Program-made: the position numbers and the translations under genes
The notes under the pieces: generated by a model
What the model saw: the letters and a program-made list of their open reading frames with translations, nothing else
What the model was told of the DNA's origin: nothing
The model's database searches: none
NCBI RefSeq assembly: GCF_902506495.1
Contig: NZ_LR733264.1
Span: 372,001 to 436,000 of the forward strand
Length of the DNA stretch: 64,000 bases
DNA from: Pseudomonas sp. 8O
Lineage (GTDB): Bacteria > Pseudomonadota > Gammaproteobacteria > Pseudomonadales > Pseudomonadaceae
Direction of reading: 5' to 3'
Part shown: positions 43,433 to 53,020 of the stretch, piece after piece
How the letters are laid out: each line of letters begins with the position of its first letter
Numbering within the stretch: position 1 is the stretch's first letter

Positions 43433-44770
43433 ATGGCTAGAAAATACTTCGGCACCGACGGTATTCGTGGTCGCGTCGGCCAGTTCCCCATTACTCCGGA
43501 TTTCATGCTCAAGCTCGGTTGGGCTGCTGGCATGGCGTTTCGCAAGCAGGGCAAGTGCCGCATTCTGATCGGTAAGGACACGCGTATTTCCGGCTACATG
43601 TTCGAGTCCGCCCTCGAGGCGGGGCTGGCTGCCGCAGGTGCGGACGTGCAACTGCTCGGGCCTATGCCGACGCCAGCCATTGCCTATCTGACGCGCACTT
43701 TCCAGGCCGATGCCGGCATCGTCATCAGTGCTTCGCACAATCCGCATGACGATAACGGCATCAAGTTCTTTTCCAGCGAAGGCACCAAGCTTCCGGACGA
43801 TGTGGAGCTGATGATCGAGGAGTTGCTCGATCAGCCGATGACCGTGGTCGAATCTGCCGGTATCGGCAAGGCTTCGCGGATCAACGATGCCTCGGGGCGA
43901 TACATCGAGTTCTGCAAGGGCAGTGTGCCCAGTGGCACCAGCTTCAAAGGCATGAAGATCGTCATCGACTGTGCCCATGGTGCTGCCTACAAGGTTGCGC
44001 CTAGCGTGTTTCGCGAGCTGGGTGCGGAGGTTCGAGTCATCTCGGCGCAGCCCGATGGGCTCAATATCAATGATGCTTGTGGCTCCACGCACATTGCAGC
44101 GCTGCAGGCTGAAGTAGTCGCGCAGCAGGCTGATCTGGGTATCGCCTTCGATGGCGATGCTGATCGCGTGCTGATGGTCGACCAGTATGGTGCGGTGGTC
44201 GATGGTGATGAACTGCTGTTCATCATTGCGCGTGATCTGCAGGAGCGTGGGCGGCTGCGTGGTGGTGTGGTCGGCACGCTGATGAGTAATCTCGGGCTGG
44301 AACTGGCTCTGGCCGATCTGAACATCCCATTCATTCGCGCCAATGTGGGCGATCGTTATGTGATCGCTGAATTGTTGGCGCGCAACTGGCAGCTCGGTGG
44401 CGAGAATTCCGGGCATCTGGTGTGCTTCCAGCACACCACGACTGGCGATGCGATCATCGCGGCCCTGCAGGTGCTGATGGCACTCAAGCGCCGAGGCCAG
44501 AGCCTGGTTGATGCACGCAGCGATCTGAAGAAGTGTCCGCAGGTGCTGGTCAATGTGCGTTTCTCCGGTGCGCTCGATCCGCTCGAGCATCCTTCGGTGA
44601 AGGAAGCCTGCGCGCGGGTGACCGAGAGCATGGCTGGGCGTGGTCGAGTGCTGCTGCGCAAGTCCGGCACCGAGCCATTGGTGCGAGTGATGGTCGAAGG
44701 TGACGAGGAAAGTTCGGTTCGCGGCTATGCCGATGAATTGGCTAAGATTGTTGCCGAGGTCTGTGCTTGA
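43433..44770 (+). CDS. glmM: Phosphoglucosamine mutase
   Basis: A 445-residue phosphohexomutase that converts glucosamine-6-phosphate to glucosamine-1-phosphate for peptidoglycan and lipopolysaccharide. The phosphoserine is Ser101 in [16 protein letters not shown]. The magnesium site is AFDGDADRV, the sugar site is GGENSGHL, and the phosphate-binding loop is [17 protein letters not shown]. The start is ATG 43433 with AAGGAAAG upstream; the in-frame extension to 43403 overlaps folP. The gene is in the ftsH-folP-glmM unit. Confidence 0.97.
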   Translation: MARKYFGTDGIRGRVGQFPITPDFMLKLGWAAGMAFRKQGKCRILIGKDTRISGYMFESALEAGLAAAGADVQLLGPMPTPAIAYLTRTFQADAGIVISASHNPHDDNGIKFFSSEGTKLPDDVELMIEELLDQPMTVVESAGIGKASRINDASGRYIEFCKGSVPSGTSFKGMKIVIDCAHGAAYKVAPSVFRELGAEVRVISAQPDGLNINDACGSTHIAALQAEVVAQQADLGIAFDGDADRVLMVDQYGAVVDGDELLFIIARDLQERGRLRGGVVGTLMSNLGLELALADLNIPFIRANVGDRYVIAELLARNWQLGGENSGHLVCFQHTTTGDAIIAALQVLMALKRRGQSLVDARSDLKKCPQVLVNVRFSGALDPLEHPSVKEACARVTESMAGRGRVLLRKSGTEPLVRVMVEGDEESSVRGYADELAKIVAEVCA

Positions 44771-44835
44771 TTGAGCTTGCTACCGAGGGTGCTCTTGGGT
44801 AACATCTGCGCCCTCTTTGATCGACGAGGTAAAAC

Positions 44836-45591
44836 ATGCGTCGCGCCTTAGTCGCTGGTAACTGGAAAATGCACGGTACCCGCGCAAGCGTCGCAGAGCT
44901 GATCGAGGGGTTGCGTCAGCAGGAATTACCTGCCGATGTGGATGTCGCTGTGTTTCCCTCCAGTCTTCACATCGCTCAGGTCGCCGAAGGCCTGAATGCT
45001 AAAGCTGTGAAGGTTGGGGCGCAGGATTGTGCGGCACAAGTAGAGCAGGGTGCATTGACCGGTGAGCTGGCAGTCAGTCAGTTGGTCGATGGCGGTTGTG
45101 AGCTGGTGCTGGTTGGTCACTCGGAGCGTCGCCTGATTCTGGGTGAAAGCGATGAAGTGGTCGTGCGCAAATTTGCGGCCGTGCAGGCTGCAGGCTTGAC
45201 CCCTGTGCTCTGTGTTGGTGAGACCCGCGAGCAGCGTGAAGCGAATGCAACGCTGGATGTAGTGGGTGGCCAGTTGGCCGCAGTGATCGATGCGCTGAGT
45301 GTCGATGCGCTGAAGGGCGCGGTAGTGGCCTATGAGCCTGTATGGGCCATTGGCACTGGGTTGACCGCTACGCCTGAGCAGGCTCAGGAAGTGCACGCAG
45401 CTATCCGCGCGCAAGTTGCGCGGCTCGATGCTGGTGTCGCGAGTGGGTTGAGAATTCTTTATGGCGGCAGTGTGAAGGCCGCCAGTGCTGCCGAGTTGTT
45501 CGGCATGCGGGATATAGATGGGGGGCTTGTAGGTGGCGCCTCTCTGAATGCGGATGAATTCGGTGCGATCTGTCGCGCTGCAGGAAACTGA
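44836..45591 (+). CDS. tpiA: Triosephosphate isomerase
   Basis: A 251-residue TIM barrel that interconverts dihydroxyacetone phosphate and glyceraldehyde-3-phosphate. The N-terminal [14 protein letters not shown] carries the catalytic lysine region. [13 protein letters not shown] supplies the catalytic histidine, and [20 protein letters not shown] supplies the catalytic glutamate and flexible loop 6. The phosphate-binding [14 protein letters not shown] and GGLVGGASL complete it. The ribosome site is GACGAGG before ATG. secG begins 3 bp after the stop, so the two are co-translated. tpiA next to secG is the usual pseudomonad order. Confidence 0.97.
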   Translation: MRRALVAGNWKMHGTRASVAELIEGLRQQELPADVDVAVFPSSLHIAQVAEGLNAKAVKVGAQDCAAQVEQGALTGELAVSQLVDGGCELVLVGHSERRLILGESDEVVVRKFAAVQAAGLTPVLCVGETREQREANATLDVVGGQLAAVIDALSVDALKGAVVAYEPVWAIGTGLTATPEQAQEVHAAIRAQVARLDAGVASGLRILYGGSVKAASAAELFGMRDIDGGLVGGASLNADEFGAICRAAGN

Positions 45592-45594
45592 AGA

Positions 45595-45972
45595 ATGCTG
45601 GAAACAGTCATTGTTGTTCTGCACCTGCTGGGTGCGATCGGGGTTGTAGTGCTGGTGCTGTTGCAGCAGGGTAAAGGCGCTGACGCGGGTGCGTCGTTCG
45701 GTTCGGGTGCTTCGGCAACTGTATTCGGAAGCCAAGGTTCCTCTACCTTTCTGAGTAAGTTTACTGGTATACTCGCCGCGGCTTTTTTCATTACCAGCTT
45801 GGGTTTAGCGTTCTTTGCTAAAGAAAAAGCTGATGCACTGACTCAGGTTGGTCTGCCAGATCCAGCGGTTCTGGAAGTTCAACAAAAACCGGCTGTCGAA
45901 GATGTGCCGGTGCTCGAAGAGCAAGTTCCAGCGTCCGATGCTTCGGATGTGCCGGAAGCTCCAGAGCAGTAA
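45595..45972 (+). CDS. secG: SecG translocase subunit
   Basis: A 125-residue inner-membrane protein that assists SecYE-dependent export. Two membrane segments are visible (about 2-22: [22 protein letters not shown], and about 52-72: [23 protein letters not shown]), joined by the conserved loop [22 protein letters not shown]. The hydrophilic C-terminus is rich in proline, valine and acidic residues. The gene begins 3 bp after tpiA and ends only 7 bases before the tRNA-Leu gene, so the tRNA is probably cut out of the secG transcript. Confidence 0.96.
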   Translation: MLETVIVVLHLLGAIGVVVLVLLQQGKGADAGASFGSGASATVFGSQGSSTFLSKFTGILAAAFFITSLGLAFFAKEKADALTQVGLPDPAVLEVQQKPAVEDVPVLEEQVPASDASDVPEAPEQ

Positions 45973-45979
45973 CAGTTTT

Positions 45980-46065
45980 GCCGAGGTGGTGGAATTGGTA
46001 GACACGCTACCTTGAGGTGGTAGTGGCCATAGGCTGTAGGGGTTCGAGTCCCCTCCTCGGTACCA
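45980..46065 (+). tRNA. tRNA-Leu (anticodon GAG)
   Basis: An 86-base class II tRNA with a long variable arm. The acceptor strand GCCGAGG pairs with CCTCGGT (one G-U), followed by ACCA, so the CCA end is encoded. The anticodon arm is CTACC-TTGAGGT-GGTAG with anticodon GAG, and the T arm is GGGG-TTCGAGT-CCCC. It lies 7 bases after secG, as leuU does in E. coli, and is followed by a terminator. Confidence 0.96.
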
Positions 46066-46070
46066 TACTC

Positions 46071-46101
46071 AAGAAAGCCCGCAGTTCGCGGGCTTTCTTG
46101 T
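46071..46101 (+). terminator. Terminator after tRNA-Leu
   Basis: AAGAAAGCCCGC pairs perfectly with GCGGGCTTTCTT (46088-46099) across a 5-base loop. The T content is modest, so termination may be partial; it ends the tpiA-secG-leuU transcript. Confidence 0.75.
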
Positions 46102-46116
46102 TGCTGGAGTGTTTGG

Positions 46117-46146
46117 TTGACCCTCGCCAGGGGGTGGCCGTATAAT
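46117..46146 (+). promoter_or_regulatory. Sigma-70 promoter of tRNA-fMet and the rimP-nusA-infB operon
   Basis: TTGACC (46117-46122) and a perfect TATAAT (46141-46146), spacer 18 bp. The tRNA starts 17 bases after the -10 box. No other clear promoter is seen before rimP. Confidence 0.8.
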
Positions 46147-46162
46147 TCCGGCCCAGCTTTGA

Positions 46163-46239
<77 letters not shown>

Positions 46240-46247
46240 GTTTCAGC

Positions 46248-46270
46248 AGGCCCCTTTTCAGGGGCTTTTT
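46248..46270 (+). terminator. First terminator between tRNA-fMet and rimP
   Basis: AGGCCCC-TTTTCA-GGGGCTT stem followed by T residues, 9 bases after the tRNA. Confidence 0.75.
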
Positions 46271-46317
46271 GTTAGCTGAAAGACAGTGTCCGTTGGTATT
46301 TACGGCGGATTGAAGGG

Positions 46318-46339
46318 ATGGGCGTTTCGCCCATTTTTT
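46318..46339 (+). terminator. Second terminator, in the rimP leader
   Basis: ATGGGCG-TTT-CGCCCAT with six T residues following, 30 bases ahead of the rimP GTG. With the first terminator it forms a tandem pair that any transcript from the tRNA promoter must pass. Confidence 0.8.
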
Positions 46340-46368
46340 ATTTGCACAGCATGCACGAGGGCCGTTAA

Positions 46369-46827
46369 GTGTCGAGCAAGCTAGAACAGTTGCAGGCCTT
46401 GTTGGCCCCAGTAATCGAAGCGCTCGGTTACCAATGTTGGGGCATCGAGTTCCTGTCGCAGGGGCGTCATTCGCTGCTGCGTGTCTATATCGATAAAGCC
46501 GATGGCATCCTGATCGATGATTGTGAAGTCGTCAGCCGTCAGCTCAGTGGTGTACTCGATGTCGAGGATCCGATTACCTCGGAGTACACACTGGAAGTTT
46601 CTTCTCCTGGCATGGATCGTCCGTTGTTCACCCTCGAACAGTTTGCGACGCATGCCGGTGAACAGGTGAAGATCAAGCTGCGTTCGCCTTTCGACGGGCG
46701 TCGTAACTTCCAGGGCCTCCTTCGCGGTGTGGAGGAGCAGGACGTGGTGGTTCAGGTGGATGACCACGAGTATCTGTTGCCGATCGACCTGATCGACAAG
46801 GCCAATATCATCCCCCGATTTGATTGA
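46369..46827 (+). CDS. rimP: Ribosome maturation factor RimP
   Basis: A 152-residue 30S assembly factor. The N-terminal domain contains [51 protein letters not shown], followed by [15 protein letters not shown] and a C-terminal SH3-like domain. The start is GTG 46369 with GAGGG about 8 bases upstream. Two intrinsic terminators lie between tRNA-fMet and this gene, a likely point of control. nusA follows only after an unusually long gap of 160 bp. Confidence 0.95.
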   Translation: MSSKLEQLQALLAPVIEALGYQCWGIEFLSQGRHSLLRVYIDKADGILIDDCEVVSRQLSGVLDVEDPITSEYTLEVSSPGMDRPLFTLEQFATHAGEQVKIKLRSPFDGRRNFQGLLRGVEEQDVVVQVDDHEYLLPIDLIDKANIIPRFD

Positions 46828-46987
46828 GATGCGGATTCTGTGGCGCTGCTGGACTGCCGATTGTCGGCGCAGCGCGAGCGACACAGATGGCGCGAAGGTA
46901 GCGCGGCGGCTCACGAAGATAGCGCCAATGGCGTGAACGTGACGCGGACTGCGCAGAACCAATGGATTGCGAAAGGCGAGGCGTACG

Positions 46988-48469
46988 ATGAGCAAAGAAG
47001 TACTGCTGGTTGTTGAGTCGGTATCCAATGAAAAGGGTGTACCGGCCGGCGTGATTTTCGAGGCGCTGGAGCTGGCTCTGGCGACCGCCACCAAGAAACG
47101 TTTCGAGGACGAAGTCGATCTGCGCGTGTCGATCAACCGTCAGAACGGTAGCTACGAAACTTTCCGACGCTGGACCGTGGTCGACGAGTCCGAGTTCGAG
47201 GACCCGGCCTACCAGGTGACCGAAGATATGCCGCAGGCCGTCGAGGCCAACGCCAAGATCGGTGCCGTGCTCGAAGAGAAGGTCGACTCCATCGAGTTCG
47301 GGCGCATCGCCGCGCAAACTGCCAAGCAGGTCATCGTGCAGAAAGTGCGCGAGGCCGAGCGTGCTCAGGTCGTTGACGCCTACCGCGAACGCCTGGGCGA
47401 GATCATCTCCGGCACCGTGAAGAAGGTCACCCGCGACAACGTCATCGTTGATCTGGGCAACAACGCCGAGGCGCTGCTGGCCCGTGAAGACATCATCCCG
47501 CGTGAGACTTTCCGCGTGGGTGTGCGTCTGCGTGCTCTGCTCAAGGAAATTCGTACCGAGAACCGCGGTCCGCAGCTGATCCTGTCGCGTACCGCTCCGG
47601 AAATGCTGATCGAGCTGTTCCGCATCGAAGTACCGGAAATCGCCGAAGGGCTGATCGACGTCAAGGCTGCCTCCCGTGATCCGGGTTCGCGCGCCAAGAT
47701 CGCCGTGCGCTCCAAGGACAAGCGTATCGACCCGCAGGGCGCCTGCATCGGTATGCGTGGTTCGCGCGTCCAGGCCGTTTCCGGCGAACTGGGCGGTGAG
47801 CGCGTCGATATCGTGCTATGGGACGACAACCCTGCACAGTTCGTCATCAATGCCATGTCGCCGGCTGAAGTGGCTGCGATCATCGTCGATGAAGATGCCC
47901 ATGCCATGGACATCGCCGTTGGCGAAGACAACCTGGCCCAGGCCATTGGTCGTGGCGGTCAGAACGTGCGTCTTGCCAGTCAGTTGACCGGCTGGACCCT
48001 GAACGTGATGACCGAAGCGGACATCCAGGCCAAGCAGCAGGCAGAAACCGGCGACATCATGCAGTCCTTCGTCGACGAGCTGGAAGTCGATGAAGAACTG
48101 GCTCAAGTCCTGGTCGAAGAGGGTTTCACCAGTCTCGAAGAGATTGCCTACGTACCCATGGAAGAAATGCTCAGTATCGATGGCTTCGACGAGGAGATCG
48201 TCAATGAGCTGCGTGCACGGGCTAAGGATCGTCTGCTGACCAAGGCGATCGCCAACGAGGAGAAGTTGGCCGATGCCCATCCGGCAGATGATTTGCTGGA
48301 ACTGGAAGGCATGGACAAGGCGCTGGCTCTAGAGCTCGCGCTGCGCGGCGTGATTACCCGTGAAGACCTGGCCGAGCAGTCGATTGACGACCTGCTCGAC
48401 ATCGACGGCATCGACGAAGAACGTGCCGGCAAGCTGATCATGGCCGCCCGAGCCCATTGGTTCGAATAA
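46988..48469 (+). CDS. nusA: Transcription termination/antitermination factor NusA
   Basis: A 493-residue RNA polymerase-associated factor. The N-terminal RNAP-binding domain (1-125) begins [19 protein letters not shown]. The S1 domain (about 135-200) contains [25 protein letters not shown]1 and KH2 (about 230-345) contain [17 protein letters not shown] and [13 protein letters not shown]. Two acidic C-terminal repeats follow (about 365-490), each with helix-hairpin-helix features, as in gamma-proteobacterial NusA. The start is ATG 46988, preceded by GCGAGGCGTACG; the in-frame extension to 46967 is not family-like. It may act on the terminators ahead of rimP. Confidence 0.97.
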   Translation: MSKEVLLVVESVSNEKGVPAGVIFEALELALATATKKRFEDEVDLRVSINRQNGSYETFRRWTVVDESEFEDPAYQVTEDMPQAVEANAKIGAVLEEKVDSIEFGRIAAQTAKQVIVQKVREAERAQVVDAYRERLGEIISGTVKKVTRDNVIVDLGNNAEALLAREDIIPRETFRVGVRLRALLKEIRTENRGPQLILSRTAPEMLIELFRIEVPEIAEGLIDVKAASRDPGSRAKIAVRSKDKRIDPQGACIGMRGSRVQAVSGELGGERVDIVLWDDNPAQFVINAMSPAEVAAIIVDEDAHAMDIAVGEDNLAQAIGRGGQNVRLASQLTGWTLNVMTEADIQAKQQAETGDIMQSFVDELEVDEELAQVLVEEGFTSLEEIAYVPMEEMLSIDGFDEEIVNELRARAKDRLLTKAIANEEKLADAHPADDLLELEGMDKALALELALRGVITREDLAEQSIDDLLDIDGIDEERAGKLIMAARAHWFE

Positions 48470-48496
48470 GCGGTTGCGGCCTGAGGAGAAAGATGC

Positions 48497-50983
48497 ATGA
48501 CGCAAGTCACGGTTAAAGAACTGGCCACAGTGGTCGACACCCCGGTTGAGCGCCTGCTGCAGCAGATGCGTGAAGCTGGCCTGTCCCACGACAGTGCCGA
48601 ACAAGTAGTGACCGATAGTGAGAAACAGGCCCTGCTGGCCCATCTCAAGAGCAGTCACGGCGACAAGGTCGAAGAGCCGCGCAAGATCACCTTGCAGCGC
48701 AAGACCACCAGCACCCTGCGCGTTGCTGGCAGCAAGACCATCAGTGTTGAAGTGCGCAAGAAGAAAACCTTCGTCAAGCGCAGCCCGGAAGAGATCGAAG
48801 CCGAGAAGCAGCGCGAGCTGGAAGCGCAGCGCGCCGCTGCCGAGGCTGAACGCCTGAAGGCCGAAGAAGAAGCCAAGCGCAAGGCTGACGAAGAAGCCAA
48901 GCGTCAGCCTGCCGCTGCTGCGACCGATGGCGCTGCACCTGCTGCTGCGCCGACGCCTGTCAGCGAGCCGGTGGTTGCTGCTCCGGTCGTTGAGGTCGAG
49001 CGCAAGAAAGAAGAAGTGCGTCGTCCTGAGAAGGCGCGCTCTGATGAAGACGAACGTCGCGACCGCAAGCACACCCAGCATCGTCCTGCTACCAAGGAGA
49101 AGGCGCCGGCTCCACGCGTCGCTCCGCGTAGCGTCGATGAAGAAAGCGACGGTTTCCGTCGTGGTGGCCGCGGCAAGTCGAAGATGAAGAAGCGCAACCA
49201 GCATGGCTTCCAGGCTCCGGCCGGTCCGGTGGTGCGTGAAGTGGCCATTGGCGAAACCATCACGGTGGGCGATCTGGCTCAGCAGATGTCGGTCAAGGCA
49301 GCCGAAGTCATCAAGTTCATGTTCAAGATGGGCACCCCGGCTACCATCAACCAGGTGCTGGACCAGGAAACTGCCCAGCTGATCGCCGAAGAGTTGGGCC
49401 ACAAGGTCAAGCTGGTCAGCGATACCGCCCTGGAAGATTCCCTGGCCGAGTCGCTGAAGTTCGAAGGTGAAGCCTTCTCCCGTGCGCCGGTCGTGACCGT
49501 CATGGGCCACGTCGACCACGGTAAGACCTCGCTGCTCGACTACATCCGTCGTGCCAAGGTGGCTTCCGGTGAAGCGGGTGGCATTACCCAGCACATCGGT
49601 GCTTACCACGTCGAAACCGAGCGTGGCATGGTCACCTTCCTCGATACCCCGGGTCACGCTGCGTTTACCGCCATGCGTGCGCGTGGTGCCAAGGCGACCG
49701 ACATCGTCATCCTGGTCGTCGCAGCTGACGACGGCGTGATGCCGCAGACCCAGGAAGCCGTACAGCACGCGAAAGCAGCTGGCGTGCCGATCGTGGTTGC
49801 GGTGAACAAGATCGACAAGCCCGATGCCAACCCGGACAACATCAAGAACGGCCTGGCCGCTCTCGACGTGATCCCGGAAGAGTGGGGCGGCGATGCACCT
49901 TATGTGCATGTGTCGGCCAAGATGGGTACCGGCATCGACGAGCTGCTCGAAGCCGTACTGCTGCAGGCTGAAGTCCTCGAGCTGAAAGCCACTCCGTCGG
50001 CCCCGGGTCGTGGTGTGGTGGTCGAATCGCGTCTGGACAAGGGCCGTGGCCCGGTGGCCACCGTGCTGGTTCAGGACGGTACCCTGCGTCAGGGCGACAT
50101 GGTCCTGGTCGGCGTCAACTATGGCCGCGTGCGTGCCATGCTTGACGAGAACGGCAAGCCGATCAAAGAGGCCGGTCCGTCCATTCCGGTCGAGATCCTC
50201 GGCCTCGATGGTACGCCGGATGCCGGTGACGACATGACTGTGGTCGCCGACGAGAAGAAGGCCCGCGAAGTTGCCCTGTTCCGTCAAGGCAAGTTCCGTG
50301 AGGTCAAGCTGGCCCGTGCTCACGCCGGCAAGCTGGAAAACATTTTCGAGAACATGGGCCAGGAAGAGAAGAAAACCCTCAACATCGTGCTCAAGTCCGA
50401 TGTGCGTGGTTCTCTGGAGGCCCTGCAAGGCTCGCTCAGCACCCTGGGTAACGACGAAGTGCAGGTGCGTGTGGTCGGTGGCGGCGTCGGTGGTATCACC
50501 GAGTCCGATGCCAACCTGGCGCTGGCTTCCAACGCCGTGCTGTTCGGCTTCAACGTCCGTGCTGACGCCGGTGCGCGCAAAATCGTCGAGGCCGAAGGCC
50601 TGGACATGCGCTACTACAACGTCATCTACGACATCATCGAAGACGTCAAGAAGGCGCTCACCGGTATGCTCGGCAGCGATGTTCGCGAGAACATCCTGGG
50701 CACCGCCGAAGTGCGTGACGTATTCCGTTCGCCGAAGTTCGGCGCGGTTGCAGGTTGCATGGTCATCGAAGGCACTGTCTTCCGTAACCGTCCGATCCGC
50801 GTCCTGCGTGAAGACGTGGTGATCTTCGAAGGTGAGCTGGAATCGCTGCGTCGCTTCAAAGACGACGTCGCCGAAGTGCGTAACGGCATGGAGTGCGGTA
50901 TCGCGGTGAAGAGCTACAACGACGTCAAGGTCGGCGACAAGATCGAAGTGTTCGAGAAAGTCCAGGTGGCTCGCAGCCTGTAA
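48497..50983 (+). CDS. infB: Translation initiation factor IF-2
   Basis: An 828-residue GTPase that places fMet-tRNA on the 30S subunit. The N-terminal IF2_N domain ([24 protein letters not shown]) precedes a long charged lysine/glutamate/alanine-rich region (about 95-240). The G domain has G1 GHVDHGKT at about 337-344, G3 DTPGH and G4 NKID, and domains II to IV follow. The charged region makes it shorter than E. coli IF2-alpha (890). The chosen start is ATG 48497 with GAGGAGAA upstream; ATG 48493 is out of frame. Internal initiation giving shorter isoforms is known in enterics and possible here. Confidence 0.97.
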   Translation: MTQVTVKELATVVDTPVERLLQQMREAGLSHDSAEQVVTDSEKQALLAHLKSSHGDKVEEPRKITLQRKTTSTLRVAGSKTISVEVRKKKTFVKRSPEEIEAEKQRELEAQRAAAEAERLKAEEEAKRKADEEAKRQPAAAATDGAAPAAAPTPVSEPVVAAPVVEVERKKEEVRRPEKARSDEDERRDRKHTQHRPATKEKAPAPRVAPRSVDEESDGFRRGGRGKSKMKKRNQHGFQAPAGPVVREVAIGETITVGDLAQQMSVKAAEVIKFMFKMGTPATINQVLDQETAQLIAEELGHKVKLVSDTALEDSLAESLKFEGEAFSRAPVVTVMGHVDHGKTSLLDYIRRAKVASGEAGGITQHIGAYHVETERGMVTFLDTPGHAAFTAMRARGAKATDIVILVVAADDGVMPQTQEAVQHAKAAGVPIVVAVNKIDKPDANPDNIKNGLAALDVIPEEWGGDAPYVHVSAKMGTGIDELLEAVLLQAEVLELKATPSAPGRGVVVESRLDKGRGPVATVLVQDGTLRQGDMVLVGVNYGRVRAMLDENGKPIKEAGPSIPVEILGLDGTPDAGDDMTVVADEKKAREVALFRQGKFREVKLARAHAGKLENIFENMGQEEKKTLNIVLKSDVRGSLEALQGSLSTLGNDEVQVRVVGGGVGGITESDANLALASNAVLFGFNVRADAGARKIVEAEGLDMRYYNVIYDIIEDVKKALTGMLGSDVRENILGTAEVRDVFRSPKFGAVAGCMVIEGTVFRNRPIRVLREDVVIFEGELESLRRFKDDVAEVRNGMECGIAVKSYNDVKVGDKIEVFEKVQVARSL

Positions 50984-51001
50984 TCGCGAGTCGCAACACG
51001 C

Positions 51002-51035
51002 AACGCCCGGCCCCGCATTCGCGCGGCCGGGCGTT
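51002..51035 (+). other. GC-rich hairpin between infB and rbfA
   Basis: AACGCCCGGCC pairs perfectly over 11 bp with GGCCGGGCGTT across a 12-base loop. Only a short, broken T tract follows, so it is a weak terminator or an RNase processing and stability element. Confidence 0.6.
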
Positions 51036-51092
51036 TGCCGCTTTTGAGTCCGCTGGCGAACAGACAGCGGACGAAGTAAAGGTAAGTAGAAA

Positions 51093-51485
51093 ATGGCCAA
51101 AGATTACAGCCGTACCCAGCGTATCGGCGACCAGATGCAACGCGAACTGGCCCAGCTTATCCGGCGTGAGGTCAAGGATCCGCGTCTGGGGCTGGTGACC
51201 ATCACCGCAGTCGACGTCAGTCGTGATATCGGTCACGCCAAGGTCTTCATCACCGTCATGGGGCAGGATGATGCCGAGGCGATCAAAGAGAGCCTCAAGG
51301 TACTCAACGACGCGGCCGGTTTCCTGCGCATGCAGCTGGGCAAGGCGATGAAGCTGCGCAGCGTGCCACAGCTGCACTTCCACTACGACGAGAGCGTCCA
51401 GCGCGGTGCTCACCTGTCGGCACTGATCGAGCGTGCCGTGGCGGAAGATCGTCTGCACGACGACACCGCAGGTTCCAAGGAGTAA
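51093..51485 (+). CDS. rbfA: Ribosome-binding factor A
   Basis: A 130-residue KH-like 30S maturation factor, important for 16S rRNA 5' end processing and for cold growth. It begins [52 protein letters not shown], and the C-terminal part contains [29 protein letters not shown]. It follows infB after a 109-bp gap with a GC hairpin, and truB starts 3 bp after its stop. Confidence 0.96.
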   Translation: MAKDYSRTQRIGDQMQRELAQLIRREVKDPRLGLVTITAVDVSRDIGHAKVFITVMGQDDAEAIKESLKVLNDAAGFLRMQLGKAMKLRSVPQLHFHYDESVQRGAHLSALIERAVAEDRLHDDTAGSKE

Positions 51486-51488
51486 GGC

Positions 51489-52409
51489 GTGGCGCAGGTC
51501 AAACGTATTCGCCGCAAGGTCGACGGCATCATCCTGCTCGACAAGCCGCACGGTTTCACGTCCAACGCCGCGCTGCAGAAGGTGCGTTGGCTGCTCAATG
51601 CCGAGAAGGCCGGCCATACCGGCAGCCTCGACCCGTTGGCCACTGGTGTGTTGCCGCTGTGCTTCGGTGAGGCAACCAAGTTCTCCCAGTATCTGCTCGA
51701 CGCTGACAAGGGCTACGAGACCGTCGCTCAGTTGGGCGTCACCACGACCACTGGCGATGCCGAAGGCGATGTCATCGAGCGTCGTCCGGTGACCGTCGGT
51801 CGCGCCGAGATCGAGGCGCTGTTGCCGCGTTTTCGCGGTGAAATCAAGCAGATACCGCCGATGTACTCGGCGTTGAAGAAGGATGGTCAGCCACTCTACA
51901 AGCTGGCGCGTGCGGGTGAAGTAGTGGAGCGCGAAGCGCGTTCTGTTACTATTGCGCGCCTGGAACTGCTGGCCTGCGAAGGCGAGCAGGCCCGTCTGGC
52001 GGTCGATTGCAGCAAAGGCACCTATATTCGTACGCTGGTCGAGGATCTTGGCCAACTGCTCGGCTGCGGTGCACATGTCGCCGAGCTGCGCCGTACCAAG
52101 GCGGGCCCGTTCGACCTGACGCGTACCGTGACGCTGGAAGAACTGGAGGCCGCACACGCCGAAGGTGGTAACGAGGCGCTGGATCGCTTCCTGCTACCGG
52201 CCGATAGCGGTCTGCAGGACTGGCCGCTGCTGCAGTTCTCCGAGCACAGCGCGTTCTACTGGCTGCAAGGGCAGCCGGTGCGAGCGCCGGAGGCACCGAA
52301 GTTCGGCATGGTGCGGGTGCAGGATCACAATGGTCGCTTCATCGGCATCGGTGAAGTGAGTGACGATGGGCGTATCGCCCCGCGTCGATTGATTTATACC
52401 GGTGCGTAG
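51489..52409 (+). CDS. truB: tRNA pseudouridine-55 synthase
   Basis: A 306-residue enzyme that makes the universal pseudouridine of the tRNA T arm. The catalytic aspartate is Asp48 in [30 protein letters not shown]. Further family motifs are [19 protein letters not shown] and [16 protein letters not shown]. The C-terminal PUA-like domain (about 245-306) contains [27 protein letters not shown]. The start is GTG 51489, 3 bp after rbfA, with AAGGAGTAAGG as ribosome site overlapping the rbfA stop. Confidence 0.96.
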   Translation: MAQVKRIRRKVDGIILLDKPHGFTSNAALQKVRWLLNAEKAGHTGSLDPLATGVLPLCFGEATKFSQYLLDADKGYETVAQLGVTTTTGDAEGDVIERRPVTVGRAEIEALLPRFRGEIKQIPPMYSALKKDGQPLYKLARAGEVVEREARSVTIARLELLACEGEQARLAVDCSKGTYIRTLVEDLGQLLGCGAHVAELRRTKAGPFDLTRTVTLEELEAAHAEGGNEALDRFLLPADSGLQDWPLLQFSEHSAFYWLQGQPVRAPEAPKFGMVRVQDHNGRFIGIGEVSDDGRIAPRRLIYTGA

Positions 52410-52440
52410 CACCGAACGGTTCGGCCGAGAGGGCTGAAAG

Positions 52441-52467
52441 CCTGATGCTGACGATGTCGTCATCAGG
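52441..52467 (+). other. Hairpin between truB and rpsO
   Basis: CCTGAT and ATCAGG enclose an inner GACG/CGTC stem, forming an extended hairpin with a small bulge and no T tract. It lies 31 bases after truB, in the leader of rpsO. Confidence 0.5.
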
Positions 52468-52579
52468 TGCTGCGAGGGTGGCTGTTAGTAGGCACGGTCA
52501 TACCTCTTTTAAAAACACGGGAAGCGATTCCCGGCCTATTGAGACTGCTTCGGCAGTTTCCAGATGAGAGGAAGCCAAC

Positions 52580-52849
52580 ATGGCACTCAGCGTTGAAGAA
52601 AAAGCCCAGATCGTTAACGACTACAAGCAAGCTGAAGGCGATACCGGTAGCCCGGAAGTGCAGGTTGCCCTGCTGACCGCCAACATCAACAAGCTGCAAG
52701 GCCACTTCAAGGCCAACGGTAAAGATCACCACAGCCGTCGTGGTCTGATCCGTATGGTTAACCAGCGCCGTAAGCTGCTGGACTACCTGAAGGGTAAAGA
52801 CGCCAGTCGTTACAGCGCCCTGATCGGTCGCCTGGGCCTGCGTCGTTAA
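52580..52849 (+). CDS. rpsO: 30S ribosomal protein S15
   Basis: An 89-residue ribosomal protein that binds the central domain of 16S rRNA early in assembly. The sequence is canonical: [35 protein letters not shown], the [20 protein letters not shown] signature and a closing LGLRR. It has its own leader of 170 bp after truB, with hairpins at 52441-52467 and about 52541-52560 (GAGACTGC-TTCG-GCAGTTTC). In E. coli, S15 represses its own translation through a leader pseudoknot; whether this leader does so is untested. pnp follows. Confidence 0.98.
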   Translation: MALSVEEKAQIVNDYKQAEGDTGSPEVQVALLTANINKLQGHFKANGKDHHSRRGLIRMVNQRRKLLDYLKGKDASRYSALIGRLGLRR

Positions 52850-53020
52850 TAGACGCGAGCTGCACAAGTTGGAAGCTGGGAGTCCGGCGTCGCGGGTGGG
52901 GAGAGATCCTCACCTCGTGGCGCTGGGCTTCCAGCTTTTGGCTTTTCGAGGGATGCATCGGGTCCGACTCCCGCGCTTCTTTCCAATTTCCCCCAAGGCA
53001 ACAAAGAGAAGGAAAACACC

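Noticed and set aside
48329..51100. A 923-codon open frame antisense to infB
   Set aside because: A shadow of infB with no recognisable domain, no ribosome site and low-complexity composition.
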